Shown: positions 11,906 to 23,546, counted from the stretch's first letter. The stretch: 64,000 bases of DNA from Prinia subflava (GCF_021018805.1 NW_026960613.1:1364001-1428000), one strand, 5' to 3'. Notes: a model not told the origin generated them from the letters alone. Made by a program: numbers and translations.

Positions 11906-11924
11906 TGGCGCCTGGACCAGGGAC
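11906..11924 (+). other. Primer-binding site, lysine tRNA type
   Basis: TGGCGCCTGGACCAGGGAC begins three bases after the LTR. It differs at about three positions from the complement of the 3' end of tRNA-Lys(UUU), the primer used by many betaretroviruses and lentiviruses. Confidence 0.65.
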
Positions 11925-12334
11925 CATTTTTTTTTTTTTGACTCAATGCAAATTTCATTTGATTTTATTACGCTTTAATGCGGATTTTATTTTGAATTTT
12001 TATTTTTTCATTTGAATATGGATATCGCTTGAATGCAGTGAAAGACTCTGGTGCTTGGGTCTTGTTCAGTGTGCAAAATTCGGACCGAATATCCAAACCG
12101 GCCATGGAGCAGTGCTGAGCTCACAGAGCTAGGGCTGGAAGCGTCACTAGTATGCTTCACCTGGAGGGAAACAGTGGCATGCAGTGGAAGGAAGAGGTAA
12201 GTGGCCGTGCGTGAAAGAAAAGAATCGAAAGTCCATAATGGAGAAGGAACTTCACGCGGCAGTGCAGCTCCTCGCTACAATTGTCTCTTAAAGGGGTGAG
12301 AAAAAAAAGAAACTGATATAGAGCAATTAACGCT
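11925..12334 (+). promoter_or_regulatory. Leader of the beta-like provirus
   Basis: Untranslated stretch between the primer-binding site and the gag start at 12335. It includes a T-run at 11927-11939. AAGAGGTAAGTGG near 12191-12203 is a plausible splice donor for env mRNA. Confidence 0.5.
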
Positions 12335-14404
12335 ATGGGTCAGGAAAAAAGGAAAGCTAAACCAGCCATCACTACTTTTTAGTGAAGCAGAATGGAAGGA
12401 AATTGGTGAATTATTATGGGACTGTGCTATTTTGCAAGGAAAAGAAAGTAAGCTAGCAACAGAGTAAGGCGTGATTTGGAAAAAAGTAATAAATACCTTG
12501 CAAATATTCACTGCTGAACAGTGAGCAGCCCAAGCTACCATCCAGGCTCTAGAGGGGGCAGCTTCCCCCCCATGTGATCGGAAAGTGCCTCCCGAGCCAA
12601 AAGAGCTGAAAAAACCATCTAGAGTTGCGAGGTTTTTTGGTATCAATTCCTCACATCCCGTGAAAGGGAATGCAGCTCTGGTGTGCTCCTCTTTACGTGA
12701 AGTAATGGATACAGCAACGAGCCATGTGAGCCAATCACTAGAAGTGCTCCCATCGGTTCCTGGAGAGAATGAAAGCAAACAGGAAACTCCCCAGACGCCA
12801 GGCTCAGGGAGCGTGGCAAAAGATGAGGAGGCAGGGGAGCCGAAGGCAGAGTGGGGCGGGCACAAGTGACGCAGCAGGGAGGCGGAGTTCGGGGCTGTGC
12901 CGAGAGTGGAGCGGCTCTGATTCTGTCTTCACTGGAAGACAAGCTGATGTCACCAGCACATGTGACCAAAACAAACATGGCGGCCCCCATTGCTACTTCC
13001 GGAAACTCGGACCCGGTCCCATCCGACGTTCCCATGTCCCTGCAGCCAGCACCAGCGCAGCCCACCACCCACACACAGGCAGCCCATTGCCCCCTGCCAG
13101 AATCTGACTCAGAAGGAGAGGTTTCTGAGCCCGATATTCGTTGCACACCCTGGCCGCCAGAAAAAGTATGGCGTTTGGATGAATTACAACAAATAATACC
13201 TAAACTCGTCAAGCTTTCCAATTGCCAGAGCCAACTTGAGCAGCAAGCAGTTGCAGCATCCAGATTTTCTCCACATAAAATGCTCAATTTACCAGCTTTC
13301 CCTTCTCTGCAATTCAAGTAGGCATTGCCGCCTGCTGCCCAGCAGATGGCGCTGCCTGCCCCCCAAACAGACCCAATTCAAAACCACTGGGCTGGTGTTT
13401 TAAAGGAAGCTGTTTTTGATGGTGATTTTAAAGCTGCCAATTCCATTGTCTGCCCAGTCATCATAGAGCAAAACCAGGCCAAATGGGAACCACATGAGTG
13501 GAAGGTCTTACAGTCAGCCAAACAGACTGTCACAAATCATGGCTTTAGGTCTGAGGCAGCCAAAAATATCATACAATATATTTTTTCTGCTGATCTCATT
13601 TGTCCAGTAGATTGTTCCAGCATTGCATCTCTGCTATTGACACCCTCACAATTTCTTATTTTCGAGAGGGAATGGAGATGCTTAGCCACTGAAGAGGCTA
13701 ATAAGCACCAAACAGTAGGGGACCCATTTTATGGAATCCAGCCAGATATGTTAACAGGGCAGGGTCTTTACGCGACGACTAATGTACAACTGACATTTCC
13801 AATTGAAATCCATCAGCTGTCTCAGGCATTAGCCTACAAGGCTTTACTACTAGTGCCAGATAAGAAAAAGCCTGCATCATATGCAAATATTAAGCAAGGA
13901 GCCACTGAACCTTATGGGCAGTTTATTGATCGCTTACCTGCAGCCTTGAATTATGCCCCAGATTTACCCACAGATGTTCAAGAACTAACTAACGCGTGCA
14001 CCAGGACTGTGTTAGCTTCCCTTCCCCAAGGCTGTGGGATTGATGAAATGTTAGTAAGAGAAACCAGAGCAGAACAGAACAACCAAACGACAGCATTCAC
14101 AGCAGCTATGCAAAATGCAATGCAACAACAGGGACATATGGCAGCTGCATTAACAGGAAAAAGCATCTGCCATTCCAGCAACAACAGAAGACCAGCATCT
14201 GGCATTGTTTGCTTCCGCTGTGGTGATACAGGCCATTTCAAGAGAGCCTGTCAAAAGACTGTGTGGTGTCACAAATGTAATGAAGACACCCATGCCACTG
14301 AAGCCTGTAGGAAGCAGGGAAACTTCAAAGCCAGTGCGCTAAGGCAGTGCGCTAAGGCACAAATCAATGCCTTGACCCACAAGATCCCAAAAATGGTTTC
14401 TTAG
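12335..14404 (+). pseudogene. gag: Gag of the beta-like provirus (broken)
   Basis: Starts MGQEKRKAKPAI. A frameshift near 12375 and two stops break the matrix, whose EAEWKEIG and GVIWKKVINTL segments recur at 53585-54000. A second frameshift near 12850 leads to a Pro-rich linker. A TAG at 13319-13321 splits the linker from the 359-codon capsid-nucleocapsid frame that ends at 14404. That frame holds the major homology region (IKQGATEPYGQFIDRL, near 13892-13940) and two complete zinc knuckles, CFRCGDTGHFKRAC and CHKCNEDTHATEAC, near residues 297-330. The next reading frame (-1) opens the dUTPase, as in betaretroviral gag-pro frameshifting. Confidence 0.88.
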
Positions 14405-14700
14405 GTAAGAACAGGCCTGCCACATGGGGAAGTCTTGATGTAGATATAACAGCAGAAGAAGTTACCTTACAAGACAAAGAAGTAACCCTGATTCCCACCA
14501 ATGTTTATGGACCAATGTACAGCACGATCTCTCTAGTTGGAGGTTTGTTGCTAGGAAGATCCTCCACAAGCAAACAAGCTGTAATAGTGATTCCAGGAGT
14601 CATCGATGCAGATTACACAGGACAAGTGAAAATAATGGCTTATGCTTTGCAGCCACCTGTAACCATTCCAAAAGGGAGCAAAATTGCTTAATTATTCCAT
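14405..14700 (+). pseudogene. dut: dUTPase domain of the Gag-Pro polyprotein
   Basis: The -1 frame after gag encodes a dUTPase-like fold: LLLGRSS (phosphate-binding region), then GVIDADYTGQV (the substrate-binding motif) and IPKGSKIA. Betaretroviruses carry this domain between nucleocapsid and protease, where it removes dUTP during reverse transcription. TAA at 14689-14691 ends the frame just after IPKGSKIA, and the following bases are frame-shifted. A related domain is at 32400-32744 (minus). Confidence 0.8.
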
Positions 14701-14779
14701 TTGAAAATATTTTACCACATCATCAGCTGCCAAAAGAGCCAACTGAACCAGAAAGAAGAGATGGGAGCTTTGGATCAAC

Positions 14780-15149
14780 CGACCACCATGTCTTCCTTAC
14801 AGTAAGCCTGAAAGATCGCCCACGAATCACAGTGAAATTACAACATGGTAACCAGATCGTCACCCGATCACCACTTCTCAACACAGGTGCAGACATTTCC
14901 ATTATAAATCAAATGCACTAGCCATCTGATTGGCCTCTGCAATCTCCCTACACCCACGTTGTAGGGGTGGGCAGCATGAGTATCCCCTCAATGAGCGCAG
15001 ACCCTATCCATATTATCTTTGAAGACAATCAGGTCATTGTGGCTCAACCCTATGTTATGCCGTTGCCCGACGAACTTCCAGGATTGCTAGGCAGAGATGT
15101 GCTTTCTCAACTGGGAATGGTTCTAACCACTGACCAGCATTTTCCTTGA
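14780..15149 (+). pseudogene. pro: Protease of the beta-like provirus, catalytic Asp replaced
   Basis: Retroviral aspartic protease region. The active-site triplet reads Leu-Leu-Asn-Thr-Gly-Ala-Asp: the codon at 14880-14882 is AAC where family members have GAC. A TAG follows at about 14920. The C-terminal landmark GLLGRDVLSQLG is intact near 15085-15120. Loss of the catalytic aspartate and the stop mean no active enzyme. The change is G-to-A on the coding strand. Confidence 0.8.
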
Positions 15150-17602
15150 TGGCTACTGCAGAGCAGCCACCCATTCTGAAAATCACCTGGTTGACTGAAA
15201 CTCCTGTATGGGTCGAGCAGTGGCCAATGACAGAAGAAAGGCTGCAAATTACTAAGAAATTGGTACAAGAGCAACTAGAAGCTGGTCACATTCGACCCTC
15301 AGTGAGTCCATGGAACACACCAATTTTTGTTATGCATAAAAATCGGGAAAATGGAGATTATTACATTATCTCCACAAAGTCAATGAACAAATGCAAGCAA
15401 TGGGTGCTTTACAGCCAGGCCTGCCAGCATCAACTATGATACCTCAAGGGTGGAACATCGTAATCATCAATTTAAAAGACTGCTTCTTCACCATCCCGCT
15501 TCATCCACAGGACACTCAATGCTTTGCTTTCACTGTGCCATCTATCAACAGGGCAGCCCCAGCACAGCTATATGAATGGACTGTATTACCCCAGGGGGGC
15601 CGAAACTCACCGACAATGTGTCAGTTATTCATTAACTGGGCCTTGCAACCCATTCGCCAACATTTTTCTGATGCAATGATTTATCATTATGTTGATGACA
15701 TTCTTATTGCCACCAAACAACCATTGGCAGAAAGAGATTTAAATTGGTTGATTGCACAATTGAAACATCGTGGACTGACTGTAGCCCCAGAAAAAATACA
15801 GCGATCAGCTCCTTGGAGATACTTAGGCTGGCTGATCACAAATGCACAAATTCACCCACAGAAGATCACTTTACACACCAGCATTTCCACCTTGCATGAT
15901 GCCCAGAGACTTTTTGGAGACTTACAGTGGGTTCGTACGATTGTAGGAATCACCAATGATGATTTACAACCGTTCCTACCGTGGCTTCATGGTAGTGATG
16001 CCAGAAGTCCCCAAAAGTGTACCCCCGAACAGCAAAGAGCTTTAAGTCAGGTATCAGAAAAGTTACAACGTGGTTGGAGTGCTTGCCGCATAGAGCATCT
16101 TCCACTTTCACTTTTCCTTTCCAACGCTGATGCCTGTCCATTTGCCACTGTTTTTCAATGGCAAAAGAAAAAGAGGGAACGCCTGTCTAAGTTTAGGTCA
16201 ACAGCAAGTGTGGTGGAATGGGTGTTTTTACCTGTGCAACCAAAGAGTCGTGTTATGACCAGAACAGATGTTCTTGCTGCATTGATAAAAAAGGGTAGGG
16301 ATAGAATTGTAGAGATAGATGGAAAGGAACCAGCAGACATCAGTGTTCCTGTGAGAAGTGAAGATTTAGAGTGGAAGCTGAGACATTCTGTCGCAATGCA
16401 AGAAGCATTGCTGGGTTTTACCGGTGTGGTTCACAACCAGCAACCAAAAGGCCCGATGTGGACTCTAATCACACGCTATCAGTGGCTAGAGAGACCTTTG
16501 TGTTCCCTGAAGCCAGTTGAAGGAAGAACATTTTTTACTGATGCCGGTCAAAAAACAAGAAGGGCTGTGTGTGTGTGGCAACAGCAAGGAGAATGGATGC
16601 AACATTTAATTAAGAATGAAGCAGGAGACAGTCTGCAAACCCTTGAACTGAGAGCAGTGTGTTGGGCTTTGCAAACCTGGAACAAAGAACCACTCAGTGT
16701 TGTTTCGGACTCTTTATATGTGGTTGGAGTTGTGCAAAGAATTGAGGATGCACTCATCAGGACCACCCAAAATCAGTGCCTTGGAAAACTGTTTTTGCAA
16801 TTAAGAAGTGTACTGAAACAGTGTCAGCATGCCTTTTGTGTCATGCACATTTGCAGCCATCAGTGCGACAGCAGTTTAGTAGAGGGCAACGCACGAGCAG
16901 ACGCTGCAGTCAGTTGTGTTGCCCATGTCCCTCCTGAAAACAAATTTGTGAGGGCTCGCAACAGCCATGAGAATTTTCAACAAAATGCTAGGGCCCTGCA
17001 TCGACAATTCCAAATTTCCCTGAATGATGCACAGGGGATCGTGCATGCCTGCCCTCAATGTAGTCATCATGGGCCTGGCCTTGGCCTGGGCACAAACCCA
17101 AGGGGAATGAAGGCTTTAGAATTGTGGCAGATGGATGTAACTCATGTTCCAGAATTTGGAAGATTGAAATATGTCCATTTCACTGTTGATACCTATTCTA
17201 AATTTATCTGGGCCACAGCGCAGTCAGGCGAGAGCGCTTTGCATGTTGAAAGACACCTGACCGTTTGTTTTGCAGTGATGGGAGTGCCTGTAGAAATTAA
17301 GACTGACAATGGTCCAGCCTATGTCGGTCAGTGAGTTGCTAGATTTATGCAAAAGTGGGGAGTCAAGTATACCACCGGAATTCCTCACTCTCCCACTGGT
17401 CAAGCCATCGTAGAAAGGGCTAATCGGACACTGAAAGAATATCTAGCAAAGCTAAAACAGGGTGATGAGACTGACATAACTAGTCGATTATCCAAGGTAC
17501 TGTTCACTTTAAACTATTTGTGCCTAGAAGAAGGAAGAGAAGAGCCTGCGGTTGTCATCCACCACCATGCAGTGAAAAAAGGAAGACCACAAGCGATTCC
17601 AG
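15146..17602 (+). pseudogene. pol: Reverse transcriptase, RNase H and integrase of the beta-like provirus
   Basis: The RT N-terminus lies at 15146-15360 and a frameshift leads into a 647-codon frame (15391-17334). The motif A aspartate is asparagine (IINLKDCFF, AAT at 15469-15471). Motif C is YVDD at 15688-15699. RNase H keeps its acidic set (FTDAG, LELRA, SDSLY) and the C-terminal ARADAA. Integrase has CPQC of its zinc finger, but the second histidine of the HH pair appears to be Gln (SHENFQ). The core shows QMDVTH, TDNGPAY and, after a TGA at 17332-17334, the glutamate in AIVERAN. The frame is cut at 17602 by a solo LTR. Confidence 0.9.
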
Positions 17603-18066
17603 TGTTAGTGTAGGAAAACATATAACCACACGAAGGCAATCATATGCGGTTCTTTATTTGCGCGTGGGAACACAGGGGCGATGAGACGCCCAAATCTTGT
17701 GCCCAAGAATACAGAGTCGATTTGTGATTTTTATAGTTAAATTATACACATGTTAACTAACCTCCACCCCTAGATACTGATTATCCTATTCCTTAGTTAC
17801 TATCTTAAATCATACTTATGCTTCTACCCTGATCCACACTTGGTTTGGTTAAAACAATGCTTCTCAATTATCCCCTGAGTTGCAGTCACACTTCATTCGG
17901 TCATTACAATGGCATGGAGCTGGTTACAGAAGCTGACGCTTGTTCCAAAGCCGAGCTGCGTCAAGTTCCAGTTGTACGTTCTCTACCTTCCTCCCCCCAT
18001 ACATACCTCAACTTAACCCCGTGGTTAACTTATACAGAAATTATATTTTTTAACCCTCCACCATCA
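17603..18066 (-). mobile_element. Solo LTR (464 bp) inside integrase of the beta-like provirus
   Basis: TGTTAGTGTAGG to CCACCATCA, flanked by CCAG at 17599-17602 and 18067-18070, a 4-bp duplication typical of class I elements. On the minus strand it has TATAAAAA near 17730 and AATAAA near 17655, so it reads leftward. A homologous copy is at 33333-33779. The integrase reading resumes immediately at 18071. Confidence 0.88.
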
Positions 18067-18070
18067 CCAG

Positions 18071-18240
18071 GGCTTTATGTATATCACAAAAACATGCGAA
18101 CGGGTGAATGGCAGGGACCGAGTCCTGTATTATTTAATGGTCGTGGTTATATGTGTGTTTCCACAGGAGAAGCAGGACCTGTTTGGGTGCCGAGCCGATT
18201 TACCCGTGCATGTCCGCAGTCAGATACCAACTAACAGTGA
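18071..18240 (+). pseudogene. Integrase C-terminal domain of the beta-like provirus
   Basis: Continuation of the integrase cut at 17602: MRTGEWQGPSPVLFNGRGYMCVSTG followed by VWVPSRF, split here for reference as the SH3-like DNA-binding domain of beta-type integrases. It is reading-frame compatible with the upstream piece once the solo LTR and one CCAG copy are discounted. Confidence 0.8.
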
Positions 18241-18508
18241 TAACCACAGTGACAGCAGTGATTTACCTGAAGTACCTCGTGAAGACCCTGAGACTGCTGA
18301 AAATTAATTGTTAAATTAGAAAAAATAGTCATACAGTTGCAGTTATAAGATTAAGTTTAGCGATAAGTCATTGTTAAGATTTAAGATTAGGTAATAAGCA
18401 GGTGTTATTAGTTTTGCTTTTCTAAGAGAGGCAACTAAAACAATGAGCAAAATGTTAGGTGTTGGAATGTTTATTTTAATTAATGTTTTAATATAAACAG
18501 GATCAGGA

Positions 18509-19749
18509 ATGCTTGAAATTGACCCAAGACAAAATATGTGGGTCACTTGGGCCGATCGGAGTAAACAAGATTCATTTTGTTTGTCTTTAGCCACTCCATC
18601 AAATCATTTTCGGACTTGCTTGATTGGAGTCCGAGTAGACTCTATGACAGAGTTCAGAACCTGGTCTCAAATCAAAATTAATCCAAAGAGTGTTTTAGGA
18701 ACACAAGCTGTTGCCATTGTGCAGAATCTAAAAGTTGCTAGTACTGAGCCCCAAGAACTTGATCTTTTGGGTTCTGTGCTGGGGAATTACTGTTTGATTT
18801 TTGGGCATTTTATCATAAATTCAAGCTTGCTAATTGCAGACAAGCAGCAACTCAAAAATGGCAACACTTGGTTGTCTCCCCAGTCCCCATTGTATTATAA
18901 CTATACTGAATACTGCAACAGTTGGACTGAGTCTGTAACACTATTAACAGGTGTTGCAAGAAAATTACCGCCGGGGATCATTCTCATTTGTGGAGATAGA
19001 GCCTGGTCTGCAGTGCCTCAAGAAGCTGTAGGAGGTCCATGTTATTTTGGTAAATTAATATTGTTTGCTCCTAGCATTCATCAAGTTTTAGGATTGTCTC
19101 AAAAGACCCGACGAGTCAAATGCAGTATGTCTCAACTAAGCCCCAACTGTAAAGATCGAGTCAAATTATGGCAACCTGCAGCTGTAATCTCAGCATCATT
19201 TTTTGCCCCAGGTGTTGCTTCAGCGTAAGCCCTCACGCAGTTAAAAAATTTAGCCTGCTGGACAAGAAAACAAATTAATATAACACTTAATCTACTAAGT
19301 GAGCTTTCCAAAGGTGTTAATGATATTCGTCATGCTGTTCTCCAAAACAGAGCTGCTGTGGACTTCCTCCTTTTAGCACAAGGGCAAGGATGTGAAGAAT
19401 TTGAGGGCATGTGCTGCATGAATTTATCAGACCATTCCAAATCAATTTACAAGCAGCTATCACAGTTGAAAGAGAACATGAAAAAACTTGTAGTTGTAGA
19501 CACTCCGTTTGACAAATGGCTTGTATCATGGGGTTGTACTGGGTGGATAAAGGATTTGATCCATTTTAGTATAGTGATTCTCATTGTTATTATAGCTATC
19601 TTAGTTATCTTGCCTTGCTTGATACGATGTATGCAAAAATTAGCCAGCTGTGCCTTAGCATCAGTTTGGGAAGCTCAAAAAGAAAAAGAGGGAACTGTAA
19701 CCGAATTTCTTAGAGATCGTCTGCACAATGTGCTGTGGAATGAGATTTG
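18509..19749 (+). pseudogene. env: Envelope gene of the beta-like provirus, gamma-type
   Basis: The open frame 18509-19228 is the receptor-binding subunit; its true start may lie upstream, since no signal peptide is seen here. TAA at 19226-19228 falls in the fusion-peptide region (FFAPGVASA). The transmembrane subunit continues in the same frame: LQNRAAVDFLL, then CEEFEGMCC, a CX6CC motif of the gamma-type covalent envelope, and a membrane anchor (IVILIVIIAILVILPCL). Pairing a beta-type gag-pol with this env is the D-type retrovirus arrangement. The frame runs past the start of the 3' LTR (19696) and ends inside it. Confidence 0.85.
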
Positions 19750-20089
19750 AGCTATCCCAAACTGGGCCTCAGATTTGGGCCTGCTGGGCCTCAGATTTTG
19801 GCCCATGTAGAAGTAGATAAATTTTGTGGTGCAGTTAGAAATTAGGTTAAGGTGTGTGCATAGACTGTATAGGACAATTAGAGTGAAGATACCGTAGCTG
19901 CCTTAAACTGAGATAGTTTACATACTTGTTCACGCTGAATGCCAATAAGAATGTACCTGCAACTGTAAATTATTTTGCACTGTATAAAACCAGCCATTTC
20001 AGGAATAAAGAGGAGAACGTATGTTGTAACCATATTGGTCGTATCGTGCGTTGCTCTGTTCCAGCTTCCATATAGGGACCCTGGTTTCA
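19696..20089 (+). repeat. 3' LTR of the beta-like provirus
   Basis: 394 bp, preceded by the purine tract AAAAAGAAAAAGAGGGAAC. It is collinear with 11509-11902, with differences clustered near the start and near the end. It encodes the last residues of the env frame. Confidence 0.92.
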
Positions 20090-20095
20090 AGCCAG

Positions 20096-20970
20096 TAAGG
20101 GTTAAACAATACCCCCTAAAGAAAGAAGATAGAGAAGGGACTGGTACAATTATTGAAAACTTTTTGAAGATAGGACTACTGAGGGAGTGTCAGTCTGATT
20201 TCAACACTCCTATTTTGCCAGTGAAGAAGCCTGATGGGTCGTATAGGTTAGTACAAGATTTAAGAGCTGTTAACAAAGTAACTAAGGACTTTTACTCGGT
20301 AGCTGCCAATCCTTATACCCTGTTAACCCGTTTAACACCTGAATTAACATGGTTTACGGTTTTAGATTTGAAGAATGCTTTCTTTTGCCCATCTCTCCAT
20401 GAAGCCAGCCAGAACATTTTTGCATTTGAATGGGAAAGCCCTAGATCTGGATGTAAAACTCAGCTCACATGGTGAGTATTACTGCAGGGGTGTAAGAACT
20501 CTCCTACTCTATTTGGGTAGCAGCTTGCAAAGGATTTGGAGTCCTGGGAACCTCCTCCAGGAGAAGGACAGCTCCTCCAGTATGTGGATGACCTCTTAAT
20601 AGCCACCCAGACTCAGGAAACATGCGTGGACTGGATGGTAAGCCTCCTAAATTTTCTGGGCCTGCAAGGGTATTGAGTATCCCAAAAGAAGGCTCAGATG
20701 GTAAAGCAGACAGTTATTTACCTAGGCTATGAAGTAAGTGCTGGACAAAGAACCTTGAGACAAGATCGCAAGGAGGCAATATGCCAGACCCCAAAGCCTC
20801 AGACAGTGAAAGAACTGAGAACCTTTCTAGGCATGACAGGGTGGTGCAGACTGTGGATTTATAATTATGGATTGCTTGTTAAACCTCTGTATGCCTTGAT
20901 CATGGAACGGAGCAGAGATCTTCAATGGACAAAAGAAGCAACTTGAGCTTTCAACCAGCTAAAGACGGCC
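20096..20970 (+). pseudogene. pol: Reverse transcriptase of ERV-B, first part
   Basis: Continues the frame cut at 11508. Visible landmarks: VRVKQYPL, PILPVKKPDGSYRLVQDLR (finger region), VLDLKNAFF (motif A aspartate present), YVDDLLIA (motif C) and LRTFLGMTGWCRLWI (thumb). Stops interrupt it at about 20474, 20517, 20677 and 20944, so it is dead. Sequence type is gammaretroviral. The frame is cut at 20970 by an LTR and resumes at 21416 (LMSAPALGLPD). Confidence 0.88.
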
Positions 20971-21409
20971 TGTTGTAATTTTGATTTAGGGGGGTCCCTG
21001 GGGAAGGTTCCCTGGGAGCCCCCCAGGCTCTATGTTTGTGGGTGTTCACATGCAGGCAGGCAATGAGACTCTAGACGGCTGGTGAGGTGCTGATGAGATG
21101 AGGATTTATTTGGAGTTCGACCCCAGGAAGGCAGCATGGTCACTGAGGGAGAGGGGGAAGGGAAAGGGAGAGGGGGAAGGGGAGAGGGAAGGGGAGAGGA
21201 GCAGAGCCTCTGGAGGCCTCCAAGGCCAAGAGAGTGAGCCCTCCCTGCTTGCACCCTTAACAGGGAGCTTCAAAATGGGTGAGGTAAGATTCTTCAGCCA
21301 ATAGAATTACAGACATACAATACTGCAGGGAGGTTACAGACTTGGGATAAACCATACACTTTCCAGGGGTAAGCCAGACCATACCATTTCAATAAAATGC
21401 AATTCCACA
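20971..21409 (-). mobile_element. Solo LTR (439 bp) inside pol of ERV-B
   Basis: TGTTGTAATTTTG to GCAATTCCACA. Flanks are ACGGCC (20965-20970) and ATGGCC (21410-21415), a 6-bp duplication with one later change. On the minus strand AATAAATCC lies near 21110 and a polypyrimidine-rich U3 (CCTTCCC repeats) lies near 21140-21200. The homologous copy at 62352-62791 is in the opposite orientation. Confidence 0.87.
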
Positions 21410-21415
21410 ATGGCC

Positions 21416-22500
21416 CTCATGTCAGCACCAGCCTTGGGACTTCCAGACGTGGGTAAGAAGTTCTTTTTGTTTTCTCACAAGAAGCAAGGAATCGCTTTAG
21501 GAATACTAGCACAAAATCTGAGCCCGTACCGAAGGGCAGTTGCCTACCTCTCCAAACAGCTGGATACAGCAGCTAAGGGGTGGCCGGGGTGTCTCAGAGC
21601 CGTTGCAGCAGTAGCAGTGAACATCCAAGAGGCACGCAAGGTCACCCTGGGCCAGAAGATGACTGTGCTAGTGTCCCACACAGTGTCTACAGTCCTGGAA
21701 GCGAAAGGGGGTCATTGGCTCTCCCCACAGAGATTCCTGAAGTACCAAGCTATACTGGTAGAACAAGATGATGTTGAGATTGTGATAACTAACATTGTGA
21801 ACCCAGCTTCCTTCCTCAGCGGGAATATGGGAGAACCAGTGATCCATGATTGCCTGGAGACCATCAAAGCCACCTAGTCCAGTCGCCTGGATCTGAAGGA
21901 TACCCCGCTTGAGAATGCCAAGACCTGGTTTACTGATGGGAGCAGCTATGTCATTTGTAGAAAGAAGCATGCTAGGTATGCAGTTACCACAAGCAGAAAG
22001 GTAATAGAGTCTGGACCATTACTAACAAATACCTCTGCGCAGAAGGCTGAGATAATTGCCTTAATTCGAGCCCTAGAGCTAGCAAAAGGAAAAAGAATTA
22101 GCATCTATACAGACTCAAAGTATAGATTTAGAGTAGTTCATGCACATAGAGCCATTTAGAAGGAAAGAAGACTTTTAAACTCACAAAGAAAGAATATTAA
22201 ACATGCCCAAGAAATACTGAGATTATCAGATACAGTACAATTACCTGAAAAGGTAGCCATCATGCACATTGAAGCGCACCAAAAAGTGAGCTCTGAATTA
22301 GAAGAAAAGAATATGCTGGCAGAAAGAGAAGAAAAAGAAGCAGCAAAAGGTGAGATACCTGATGAGACAATCGAGGCAGCACTGATTCCAGATGGAAAAT
22401 TTCTATTGAGAGTAAGCCAATATACAATAAAAAATATAAGAAAGTTATTAAAGTAGAAAAGGCAAGTTATAACCAGGAAAGATGGGCTTTAACACAAGAA
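21416..22500 (+). pseudogene. Reverse transcriptase connection and RNase H of ERV-B
   Basis: The connection domain (AYLSKQLDTAAKGWPGCLRA) is open to 21877. RNase H then shows WFTDGSS, AQKAEIIAL, IYTDSKY and HIEAHQK, the D-E-D-H series of gammaretroviral RNase H; the last acidic position reads LAERE where LAD is usual. Stops at about 21875 and 22157. The domain follows the cut RT at 20970 in frame. Confidence 0.83.
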
Positions 22501-23529
22501 GAGAAACTTGTAGTACCCTCTTATTTGTTGTAGTCATAAGTAAAGAAGGAACATGAGAAAACACACTGGGAAATAGATGCCCTGTATAACTATTTGAAAG
22601 AAAGAATTATGGCCAGGAAATTGCAGAGCACAGTGATACAAGTAACTCGTCAGTGTAGCCTTTGCCTCTGAACTAACCCTAAAAACACCCCAAAGCCTAA
22701 AGTAGGACAAATTGGGAAAAGTTGTAGACCTGGACAACAATGGCAAATTGATTTTACAGAACTGCCCAGGAAAGGAAAGTATCTTTACCTATTAGTGCTA
22801 ACTGATACCTTTTCAGGGTAGCCAGGACAGCTAAAGCTCGAAAAGTGACCAAAACACTGTTGCAAGAAATATTACCACGATTTGGAGTTCCAGCCACCAT
22901 ATCCTCAGATAGGGAGCCACACTTTATTTCAAAAATTGTACAGCAAATAAGTCACCACCTAGGAATAGACTAGGAATTGCATGCCCCATACCACCCTCAA
23001 TCTAGTAGGCAAGTAGAAACAACAAATTGTGAGATTAAAGCAAGAAGCAAATTTGCCCTGGCCCCAGGCTCTCCCATTGGCATTATTGCGAATTCAGACA
23101 AAACCAAGGGCAAAAGAGAAACTAAGCCCTTTTAAAATATTGTATGGGAGGCCACATGCAGTTCAAGAAAGAACAACACCCATTCAAGTAAAAGAAGAAA
23201 CCCTACATAGATATATGGTGGCCCTAAATAAACAACTTAGAGAAATTGAGAAATATATAGCTAGAGCTCAAAATAAAGAACTAGGTGGGCCAGGACATGA
23301 TGAACAACCTAGAGATTATGTGTACATTAAGTCTTTTGCAGAAAAGACCTTAGAACCGCAGTGAGAAAGACCATTCCAGGTATTCCTCACTACCTTCACT
23401 GCAATCAAGATCAAAGAACAGAAGGCCTGGATCCATCACTCCCAAGTGAAGAAAGCCCCAGAGGGAATTTGGAAGGTCACACCAGGCAATAACGAACTGA
23501 AGCTGAAGCTCACTCGGGACCATGAATAA
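22501..23529 (+). pseudogene. Integrase of ERV-B
   Basis: The zinc-finger remnant (QCSLC) lies near 22650, followed by QIDFTELP (first catalytic Asp) and YLYLLVLTDTFSG. Several stops and frameshifts then break the core up to 23030, so the other two acidic residues are not readable in one frame. The C-terminal part 23029-23364 is open (LRIQTKPRAKEKLSPFKILYG), and the SH3-like end (WIHHSQVKKAP) closes the gene near 23529. Gammaretroviral type. Confidence 0.83.
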
Positions 23530-23546
23530 ATGGACTAATAGTTATT

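Larger units (their letters stand above)
11503..20095 (+). mobile_element. Complete beta-like provirus with target-site duplications, inserted in ERV-B pol
   Basis: The element runs 11509-20089 (8581 bp). AGCCAG flanks it at 11503-11508 and 20090-20095, an exact 6-bp duplication, which is typical of class II elements. It has two 394-bp LTRs, a Lys-type primer-binding site, gag, a dUTPase domain, protease, pol, a gamma-type env and a purine tract. By eye the LTRs differ at about 20 positions, so it is not recent. It interrupts the protease-RT linker of ERV-B, which continues in the same sense after 20095. A solo LTR at 17603-18066 interrupts this provirus in turn. Confidence 0.93.
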
